64,000 bases of DNA, from the NCBI GenBank assembly GCA_965279405.1, contig OZ257157.1, positions 62,001 through 126,000 of the forward strand. The letters are read 5' to 3'. This DNA is from CBDDIP01 sp965279405. Lineage in GTDB: Bacteria; Actinomycetota; Acidimicrobiia; Acidimicrobiales; Ilumatobacteraceae. The notes under the pieces are model-generated. The model had not been told where the DNA came from. It did not search any database and saw only the letters and a list, made by a program, of their open reading frames with translations. The number at the start of each line of letters is the position of its first letter. The stretch's first letter is position 1. Of this stretch, positions 1 to 6,195 are shown piece by piece. The translations under genes and the position numbers were made by a program.

Positions 1-2
1 CG

Positions 3-338
3 CTGATGCCGTTGGTCGGCTTCGAGCCGTTCCTCGTCGCCGACGACGAGATCGCCTACATGCCCGCCGGTGGCAAGCGCGGCACGTACCTGTTCTTCTA
101 CCCGTCGCTGGAGTCGTCGACGTTCTCGCGCCACCACACCGGGCTCCAGCACCTCGGCTTCATGGTGCCGACGCGATCGGCCGTGCATGCGGTGCACGCG
201 CACGCGGTGGCTGCCGGCGGCGAGGTCCTGCACGCGCCGCGTGAGTTCACCGAGTACCCGCCGCCGTACTTCGCCACGTTCTGGCTCGACCCGTTCGGCG
301 TGATGCTCGAGGCCGTGTGCCACCACGACCGGGAGTGA
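3..338 (+). CDS. VOC-family (glyoxalase-like) protein, 5' truncated by window edge
   Basis: The reading frame is already open at the first complete codon and stops with TGA at 336-338, so only the C-terminal part (about 110 residues) is present. It shows a vicinal-oxygen-chelate half: a strand with LQHLGFMV, a helix rich in HAVHAHAVAAG, then YFATFWLDPFGVMLEAV, where the final E is the usual metal ligand of the second VOC module. Members are lyases, dioxygenases or resistance proteins; the substrate cannot be read here. The ATG at 6 is probably internal because the family is normally about 120-150 residues. Confidence 0.75.
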   Translation: MMPLVGFEPFLVADDEIAYMPAGGKRGTYLFFYPSLESSTFSRHHTGLQHLGFMVPTRSAVHAVHAHAVAAGGEVLHAPREFTEYPPPYFATFWLDPFGVMLEAVCHHDRE

Positions 339-400
339 CGCTCGTCGCGTCGCCCCGTGTGACCAGGTTCCGCTGACGCAGCCACAGTAAAGTCGACCCG

Positions 401-1450
401 ATGTCCGAACGGACGGGTTCGACGCACGGGAGCAACCAGGGTCACCACGTCCACCCGTCGCGCCGCTGGCTCGGTCCGATCGCCGTCGTCACCGTGCTCG
501 GGGCCGCCGGGATCGCCGCGATCGGCGGCAGCAAGGAGGACAGTTCGGCGTCGTCTTCGCCGCCCTCGGCGACCGATCCCCCGATCGTCGGATCGTTGCC
601 GGGCCCGGTCACGGTGGCCGAGACCGTGCCGTCCGTGGTCGTCACTGAACCGCCGACTCCGAAGACGCACCTCAGCGAGACCATCAACCCGGGGATGGCC
701 AGCAACGAGATCGTGATGGTGCAGACCCGGTTGAAGGAGCTCGGCTTCGATCCGGGCAAGATCGACGGCGGCTTCTACACGTCGGCGCGCCAGGCGGTGT
801 GGGCGTTCGAGGCGCTGACCACGGGCAAGCGCTACGACGAGCTGAAAGGTGTCGTCACCGACGACATGTGGCAGCTGATGCAGGACGACCTCGAGTTCAA
901 GCCGCGCCGTGAGACCGGCGTCGGCACGACGCACATGGAGATCTACCTGCCACAGCAGGCGGCGATCGTCTTCAAGGACGACAAGGCGATCCTGATCACG
1001 CACATCTCGTCGGGTCAGCTCGACGACAACGGGCAGCCGAAGCGGTGGCACGAGACGGTGACCATCGACGTCGACGAGAACGGCCAGTCACTCGACGAGC
1101 CGATCACCAAGGCGGTCACCGCGCTGTCGTACACGCCCGGTGGCGTGTTCGAGTTCAGCTGGCGCTACCCGGGCAAGCGGATGGGGCCGCTCGGCGGGAT
1201 GTGGAACCCGGTGTACTTCAACGGTGGCATCGCCGTGCACGGCGCCGACAAGGTGCCGGTGAAGCCGGCGTCGCACGGGTGCATCCGCATCCCCAACCAC
1301 ATCGCCGACTACTTCCCGTCGCTCGTCAAGCGCCACGACAAGGTGTTCGTGTGGGGTCAGGACGGTCGCGAGCCGGAGGACTACTCGGCACGCGAGCGCG
1401 AGCCCAGCGTCAACGAAGACGACCCCGACGCCACTGTGCCGACGACGTAG
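401..1450 (+). CDS. L,D-transpeptidase (YkuD domain) with peptidoglycan-binding domain
   Basis: The 349-residue protein has a cytoplasmic N-terminus, one membrane anchor at about residues 24-42, a Ser/Pro/Thr-rich linker, a peptidoglycan-binding_1 domain at about 95-165 (VMVQTRLKELGFDPGKIDG) and a C-terminal YkuD domain. The active-site signature is complete: H280-G, then SHGC at 291-294 with Cys294 as nucleophile. The family makes 3-3 cross-links in peptidoglycan outside the membrane. The acidic C-terminal tail looks disordered. A TAAAGT hexamer ends 7 bases before the ATG, which fits a leaderless promoter. The next gene starts 5 bases after the stop. Confidence 0.93.
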   Translation: MSERTGSTHGSNQGHHVHPSRRWLGPIAVVTVLGAAGIAAIGGSKEDSSASSSPPSATDPPIVGSLPGPVTVAETVPSVVVTEPPTPKTHLSETINPGMASNEIVMVQTRLKELGFDPGKIDGGFYTSARQAVWAFEALTTGKRYDELKGVVTDDMWQLMQDDLEFKPRRETGVGTTHMEIYLPQQAAIVFKDDKAILITHISSGQLDDNGQPKRWHETVTIDVDENGQSLDEPITKAVTALSYTPGGVFEFSWRYPGKRMGPLGGMWNPVYFNGGIAVHGADKVPVKPASHGCIRIPNHIADYFPSLVKRHDKVFVWGQDGREPEDYSAREREPSVNEDDPDATVPTT

Positions 1451-1455
1451 CCGCC

Positions 1456-1914
1456 ATGCGCGTTCGGATCATCGGTCGCAACCTGCCGGGTCGCACGTTC
1501 GTCTCCGACGGCGTGTCGATGACCAACGTGCACGTCGCCGTCCAGGTGCGCGCCGACCCGTTCCAATTGGTCGCCGGCGACGCAGATCGCGCGCGGTGGG
1601 ACATCGACGTGACGGTGAAGTCGCATGAGGGCGCTGTCGACTTCGCCGGCCCCGCAGTGCACGGCAAGCGCGGCGAGCGGTTCCTCTACCTCACGTGGGG
1701 CCACGTCGGCCCCGGCCGCTCGTTCCACATGTTCCGTCGGGCGAAGTTGATGCTCGACCGAATCGAGCCGTCGCTCGTGAAGGCGGCCGACGACGGCAAG
1801 GGCGTGCTCACCGCGACCGTGGATCTCTCCGATGATCGCGGCGGCCCACGCTGCGCGAGAGTCGACCCCCCGGCCATCGTCTGGTCCCTCAGCTCCTCCA
1901 ACCTCACCGTCTGA
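1456..1914 (+). CDS. DUF5990 family protein
   Basis: The 152-residue protein starts MRVRIIGRNLPGRTF and carries an N-terminal pattern I recognise as DUF5990, a small actinobacterial family of unknown function. The middle reads VHGKRGERFLYLTWGHV followed by a Phe/Met-rich helix, and the C-terminal third predicts beta strands. No signal peptide or membrane segment is visible. It begins 5 bases after the L,D-transpeptidase stop, so the two are probably co-transcribed. It converges on imuB, and both TGA stops sit in the arms of one short hairpin. No catalytic motif is visible, so no function is assigned. Confidence 0.8.
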   Translation: MRVRIIGRNLPGRTFVSDGVSMTNVHVAVQVRADPFQLVAGDADRARWDIDVTVKSHEGAVDFAGPAVHGKRGERFLYLTWGHVGPGRSFHMFRRAKLMLDRIEPSLVKAADDGKGVLTATVDLSDDRGGPRCARVDPPAIVWSLSSSNLTV

Positions 1915-1939
1915 GCACTTCTCTGCGTCCTGCGCTCAG
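1911..1939. terminator. Short bidirectional hairpin over two convergent stop codons
   Basis: CTGAGC (1911-1916) pairs with GCTCAG (1934-1939) around a 17-base loop. The TGA of the DUF5990 gene lies in the left arm and the TGA of imuB (minus strand) in the right arm. The stem is only 6 bp and there is no U tract, so it is a weak terminator candidate. It shares the TGAGC core with hairpins elsewhere in the window. Confidence 0.4.
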
Positions 1940-3561
1940 GCGTACTCGGCGACGAGCCACCAGCGTTGGCGTTCGATGGTGGCCAGCAGCAGACGGCCCG
2001 AGGCGGTGTGCAGCTGGAAGCGGGCGGCACGGCGGGTGCGCGCGCCGTCCCACCACCGCTCCTCCAACGGCCACGGGCCGGCCCACGCGGTCACCGGTTC
2101 GCCGCCAACCACTGCGGGCGCGGCACTGACCAGACCGCGGCCGTTCACCCGCACCGGCGCGCCATCGACGTCGACGACGGTGATCTCCTGCGGTTGCGGA
2201 TGCACCACCGCGGGTGTCGGCGTCGGCAGCATCCCCGGCCACGGACCGGCGGGACGGGCCAGGCGCTCCCCCGGTTCGGCGAGGTCGGCGGTGATCGCCG
2301 ACACCCACGTGTAGGCGTCGGCCGGTTGCCGGCCGCCGCGCCACGCCGGCACGAGCACCTGCTGCTCGCCGGCCAGCGTGGCCAAGCGGGCAACAGCGCG
2401 CGCCGCCCACTCATCGGCCTGTGTGCGGCCGCCCCACAGGCCGAGCTGGATGCCGTTGTCGGGGCGCACCTCCACGGGCTCGAGCCGCAGCAGCGCCACA
2501 CCGGCGGTGAGCGCTTCGCGCTGGGCCCACGCGTCGAGCTGCCAGCGGACGCGCTCGACCATCGCCGCCGCCGAGAGACCGCTCGGCCGGTACCACAGCC
2601 GTTCGTTGGTCTCGCCGTGATCGGTCTCGGCGGTGACCACCAGCCGGGTGCACACCGTGCCGTCGGCAGACAGCTGGCCGACCAGTTCGTCGACGAGCTG
2701 GCGAGCGACGAAGACGAGCGTGTCGACGTGCTGGACGGGTTCCTCGAAGGGCCGTTCGACGCGCCGACCGGGCGGCGGCTCGATGGTGTCCGGCGGACGA
2801 TCGTCGCCTCCGCCGGCGATGGCGCGGGCGAACACGCCGGGGTGGCCGAAGCGGGCCAGCACATCGGCAGCGGGAAGCTCGGCGAGCTGGCCGAGACGTT
2901 GGATGCCCAGCCGCTGCAGCAACCCGACGAGATCGTCGGGCAGCCCGCCCACCTCCGTGAGCAACCGCACGCTGAGCGGTGCGAGGAACTCCGCCGCGGT
3001 CCCCGGCGCAACCACCCACGCAGCCCCCCTTGGGCGCGAAACCGACGACATGCCGTCAGTGCCGCGCCCATGGTCGCGGCGGGCAGCGGCGCGGGCGGCG
3101 ATGGATGCCGCGAACCGGCCGTCGGCAACGCCGAGCCCGAACCCGCCGACGGCGCCGAGCGATGGACCGACCGCAGCGTTGGCCTCCGCCAGCAACCGCT
3201 CGCCCATCGCCTGGTCGCCACCGAAGTAGCGCGACGGGCCGCGGGAGAGGAAGGAGATCATCCCCGGTTCGGACACCTCCACCCGCGGGACGAGCGCGCC
3301 CACCGCACCGACCACGGTGTCGAACAGGCGCGACTCGCGAGCGGGATCGTGGGCGACGAGGCGCAGGTGAGGGCAACGCGCTTGTGCCTCGCGTCGACGC
3401 AACCCGATGGCGATCCCCTCGGCTTCGGCTGCGCGCGACACGGCGATGACGCGGTTGGCGTGCAGCACCGCCACCGCTTCGTCGGCGGCTGCTCCGGCCG
3501 CGGCCACCGGCCAGTTCGGGCACCACAGCACCCCGAGGCGCGGCACCGCCCTCATCGTCAC
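1936..3561 (-). CDS. imuB: ImuB, catalytically inactive Y-family DNA polymerase homologue
   Basis: About 541 residues from a GTG that overlaps the imuA stop (GTGA); an ATG two codons later (3555) is the alternative start. The protein has Y-family polymerase architecture: palm/finger region from LGVLWCPNWPVAA, a HhH/thumb region with LVGLLQRLGIQRLGQLAELPAADVLARFG, then a little-finger-like region. The first catalytic motif, normally with an Asp/Phe-Phe pair, is WCPNWPV, so the metal-binding acid is missing, as is typical of ImuB. In actinobacteria ImuB bridges the DnaE2 polymerase and the beta clamp in damage-induced mutagenesis. DnaE2 is not in this window. A 21-base repeat (3029-3049) lies inside the gene. 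Confidence 0.9.
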   Translation of the reverse strand: MTMRAVPRLGVLWCPNWPVAAAGAAADEAVAVLHANRVIAVSRAAEAEGIAIGLRRREAQARCPHLRLVAHDPARESRLFDTVVGAVGALVPRVEVSEPGMISFLSRGPSRYFGGDQAMGERLLAEANAAVGPSLGAVGGFGLGVADGRFAASIAARAAARRDHGRGTDGMSSVSRPRGAAWVVAPGTAAEFLAPLSVRLLTEVGGLPDDLVGLLQRLGIQRLGQLAELPAADVLARFGHPGVFARAIAGGGDDRPPDTIEPPPGRRVERPFEEPVQHVDTLVFVARQLVDELVGQLSADGTVCTRLVVTAETDHGETNERLWYRPSGLSAAAMVERVRWQLDAWAQREALTAGVALLRLEPVEVRPDNGIQLGLWGGRTQADEWAARAVARLATLAGEQQVLVPAWRGGRQPADAYTWVSAITADLAEPGERLARPAGPWPGMLPTPTPAVVHPQPQEITVVDVDGAPVRVNGRGLVSAAPAVVGGEPVTAWAGPWPLEERWWDGARTRRAARFQLHTASGRLLLATIERQRWWLVAEYA

Positions 3562-4283
3562 ACGGCTCGCCGCAGGTCGGTCGGTAGCTCGAGCACGGGC
3601 GATGACTCGACCGGCTCGAGCGCGCCGGCGGTGTTCGGCAGCCACACCTCGGTGCGCCGCGGGCGAGGCACGCGCCGGCCGTGCACCTCCACCTCCATCC
3701 GCCGCGCCGTGGCTACGCCGTGGCCGTCGCCGAGACCGTCCCACTGCGATGCGGTGCCGGCCAGTTGCAGGTCGGCGCTGAACGAACCGGACTGCCCGAC
3801 CAGCACGAGCACTGCGCCGCGCGACTGGGCGCGAGCCTGCAACGTGCGCGCGGTGCCGGCGCGCACTGCGGCTGCGGCGCCGCCGAGCACGACGAGGTCG
3901 AAGCCGTCGATCAGCGCGGCGAGGATGTCGCCCCACTGCTGCGACGAGAAGCGTTCCGCCGGCTCGATCACCAGCACCAGTCGGGCCAGCGAGATGCCGA
4001 GCTCGTCAGCGGCGCGAGCCCCGAACGTGGGCAACCCGGCCACCCCGACCCACGCCGATTCACTGGCCGCCGCGCCCGCCAGCGACATGGCCAACGACAT
4101 CGACCCGTGCCCCGTGCAGGCCACCACCGAGCCGCGTTGCAGGGCGCCCTGCGGCACCACGTCGACCAGCGCCGCAGGCACCGGCAACGTGCGCTCGCGG
4201 GCCGCCAGCCCACTGAGCGCGCCGGGTCGCAACGCCAACGATGAGGGCGATGCAACAGCCACCGCGTGACCGTAGTCGAACAC
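3558..4283 (-). CDS. imuA: ImuA-like RecA-related mutasome protein
   Basis: About 241 residues from GTG at 4283 (VFDYGHAVAV). A second GTG at 4262 is an equally possible start and lies just below the SOS box. The protein has a RecA-like fold pattern with a degenerate P-loop (ACTGHGSMSLAMSLAG) and a beta-strand/Asp pattern (FDLVVLGGAAAA), as in actinobacterial ImuA'. It acts with ImuB and DnaE2 in SOS mutagenesis. It is translationally coupled to imuB (4-base overlap). The assignment rests on the order imuA-imuB and the SOS box as well as the sequence. Confidence 0.8.
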   Translation of the reverse strand: MFDYGHAVAVASPSSLALRPGALSGLAARERTLPVPAALVDVVPQGALQRGSVVACTGHGSMSLAMSLAGAAASESAWVGVAGLPTFGARAADELGISLARLVLVIEPAERFSSQQWGDILAALIDGFDLVVLGGAAAAVRAGTARTLQARAQSRGAVLVLVGQSGSFSADLQLAGTASQWDGLGDGHGVATARRMEVEVHGRRVPRPRRTEVWLPNTAGALEPVESSPVLELPTDLRRAV

Positions 4284-4291
4284 ACGTACGA
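4276..4291 (-). promoter_or_regulatory. LexA SOS box at the imuA start
   Basis: The + strand reads TCGAACACACGTACGA. The inner 14 bases match the Gram-positive SOS consensus CGAACRNRYGTTCG at 13 of 14 positions; the single deviation is A for T in the right half-site. It overlaps the GTG at 4283, so either the transcript is leaderless or translation begins at GTG 4262. LexA control of imuA-imuB is established in actinobacteria, which fits this position. Confidence 0.75.
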
Positions 4292-4323
4292 CTGTCGAGC
4301 CGGGTCCGATCGAACCCCGCTCC

Positions 4324-4566
4324 TTACAGCGCCGCCCGCTGCCGACGTCGGCGGCGCATCGATCGGAGCCCGGCACCGAGCAGAGCAACCGGCAGAACGC
4401 CAGCCACAACGCCGACCGCCCGTGAGATCTGGCGCATGCCCTGGTAGTCCCCGTAGCTCATCGAACCTCTCGGTTCGACCTGCAGGTCGGCGATCAGCGC
4501 ACCGCCGACGATCAACCAGCCGACCAAAGCGCCAACGGCGAGCACTGCCATCGCCACCGCAACCAT
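4324..4566 (-). CDS. Small two-TM membrane protein
   Basis: An 80-residue protein from ATG 4566. Residues about 2-26 (MAVLAVGALVGWLIVGGALI) form one hydrophobic helix, a short polar loop carries MSYGDYQGMRQISRAV, and about 52-68 form a second helix, followed by a basic tail (RSMRRRRRQR). The charge pattern places the C-terminus in the cytoplasm. I recognise no family. It ends 40 bases upstream of the imuA start and is divergent from the LLM oxidoreductase gene. Upstream in-frame GTG codons could lengthen it. Confidence 0.6.
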   Translation of the reverse strand: MVAVAMAVLAVGALVGWLIVGGALIADLQVEPRGSMSYGDYQGMRQISRAVGVVAGVLPVALLGAGLRSMRRRRRQRAAL

Positions 4567-4744
4567 CGTCGACGTCCGGACATTCGAACTCCCCGACACG
4601 GAGCTGACGCTAGCCCTCGTGGCGGCGGCCCTTCCGGGCGGGATCCTTCTCGGAACCGGCAAAGATCCCGCCCGGAACCGTGGGCGACCGGCCACGCCGC
4701 TCCGTCTACAGTCCGTTCGGGGATCGAGTTGACAGGAGTGTCGG

Positions 4745-5722
4745 ATGACGTTGGAGATGTCGTGCGCGTTCGCAACGTCCATGGCCACACCGGAGCACGT
4801 GCGCATCGCCGAGCAGTTGGGCTACCAGCGCGCCTGGCTGTACGACTCGCCGGCGCTGTACCCCGACGTGTGGGTCACGCTCGCTCGCGCTGCTGATCGC
4901 ACGAGCACGATCGGGCTCGGGCCGGGCGTGCTGATCCCCAGCCTGCGCCACCCGATGGCCACGGCAGCAGCGATCGCCACCCTCGTCGAACTGGCCGGCC
5001 CGAACCGCGTCTCGGTCGCCGTCGGCACCGGGTTCACCGGCCGCTTCACCCTCGGTCAGAAGCCGTTGAAGTGGGCCGACGTCGCCACCTACGTGACCAC
5101 GGTGCGAGCGCTGCTGCGCGGCGAGATCGTCTCGTGGGAGGGCGGCAAGATGCAGATGATCCACCCCGAGGGCTACGGCGCGCCGCGCCCGATCGAGGTG
5201 CCGTTCCTCCTCGGTGCCGCCGGACCGAAGGGCATCGCCACGGCGAAGGCGGTGGCCGACGGCGTGTTCATCGCCGGCGGCAACCCGGTGTCCGGCTTCG
5301 ACCGCGAGGCCTACCTGCTGTTCGGCACGGTGCTCGAGGACGGCGAGTCGGCCAGCTCGCAGCGCGTGCTCGACGCGGCTGGCAGCGGCGCCGCGGTCTT
5401 CTACCACTTCTGGTCGGAGAACGGCCGCCCGATGAGCGACCTGCCCAACGGTGAGGCCTGGGTGGAGGCCTACGCCGACCTGCCCGCAGACGAACGCCAC
5501 CTCGCCATCCACGACCGTCACCTGATCGCGCTCAACGAGCGCGACGCACCGTTCATCACACCGGAATTCCTCACGGCGATGGGAGCGGTGTTCTCACCGC
5601 CCCAGCTGCGAGCTCGGCTCGAGGAGATGGAGGCGCACGGCCTCACCGAGATCGCCTACCAGCCAGCCGGACCGGACATCCCGCGCGAGCTGGAAGCCTT
5701 CGCCAACGCCGTACGGGGTTAG
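4745..5722 (+). CDS. LLM-class F420-dependent oxidoreductase (luciferase-like)
   Basis: The 325-residue protein is of normal length for the bacterial-luciferase-like TIM-barrel family. An AGGAG stands a few bases before the ATG. Family features include ALYPDVWVTLARAADRT, GPGVLIPSLRHP (the GVLIPxxRHP barrel strand), VSVAVGTGFTGR, and VPFLLGAAGPKGIATAKAVADGVF near the cofactor phosphate site. Members reduce or oxidise diverse substrates with coenzyme F420 (or FMN); the substrate is unknown. No signal peptide is seen, so it is cytoplasmic. It converges on the Nfu-domain gene with a 4-base stop overlap. Confidence 0.88.
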   Translation: MTLEMSCAFATSMATPEHVRIAEQLGYQRAWLYDSPALYPDVWVTLARAADRTSTIGLGPGVLIPSLRHPMATAAAIATLVELAGPNRVSVAVGTGFTGRFTLGQKPLKWADVATYVTTVRALLRGEIVSWEGGKMQMIHPEGYGAPRPIEVPFLLGAAGPKGIATAKAVADGVFIAGGNPVSGFDREAYLLFGTVLEDGESASSQRVLDAAGSGAAVFYHFWSENGRPMSDLPNGEAWVEAYADLPADERHLAIHDRHLIALNERDAPFITPEFLTAMGAVFSPPQLRARLEEMEAHGLTEIAYQPAGPDIPRELEAFANAVRG

Positions 5723-6174
5723 TGGCTGGCTTTCCACTTGGCCATCGCTGCGGCGCTGCGGTCGCGCAAGATGGCGGGGACCAACGACTCGTACGCCGAC
5801 GGGGCGGCGCCGCCGGCCGTCGGCGCTGCACCGGCTTCGGCCGGGGCGTCGGCGGGCTGCAGGTCCTCGAAGGACGGCGGCTCCATGCCCGGCTTCCAGT
5901 ACTGGTACATGTCGCGCACGATCTCGGAGAGACCCGAAGCGGTGTAGCCCTTGGCGACGTCGACGGTGATGATGTTGCCGAAGATGTGCACCGCGTCGAC
6001 GTGACCAGTGCCGATCAGCATACGAGCGAGCGACGCGGCAGGACGCGGCCCGATGGCGTCGTCGAGCGTGCGGAAGTGCTCGTGACCCATGCCCGTCAGG
6101 TTGCGGTTCGCCTCGAAGCGCACCATGCCCGGATGCGAGCTCGGACGTTCGATCACCGACACCAGTTGGCCCAT
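5719..6174 (-). CDS. Nfu/NifU N-terminal domain protein
   Basis: A 151-residue protein. Residues about 18-95 match the Nfu N-terminal scaffold fold: VRFEANRNLT, ASLARMLIGTGHVDAVHIFGNIITVDVAKGY, then a helix EIVRDMYQYW. In Nfu proteins this domain precedes a CxxC Fe-S cluster domain; here the CxxC module is absent and is replaced by an Ala/Pro-rich linker and a short basic C-terminal helix. It may therefore be an adaptor rather than an Fe-S carrier. Its stop overlaps that of the convergent oxidoreductase gene. Confidence 0.75.
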   Translation of the reverse strand: MGQLVSVIERPSSHPGMVRFEANRNLTGMGHEHFRTLDDAIGPRPAASLARMLIGTGHVDAVHIFGNIITVDVAKGYTASGLSEIVRDMYQYWKPGMEPPSFEDLQPADAPAEAGAAPTAGGAAPSAYESLVPAILRDRSAAAMAKWKASH

Positions 6175-6195
6175 GCGCCGACTGTAGTGGGCAGG

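Noticed and set aside
1966..4269. A 767-codon + strand frame opposite imuA-imuB
   Set aside because: Composition and lack of any domain mark it as a shadow; imuA and imuB explain the region.
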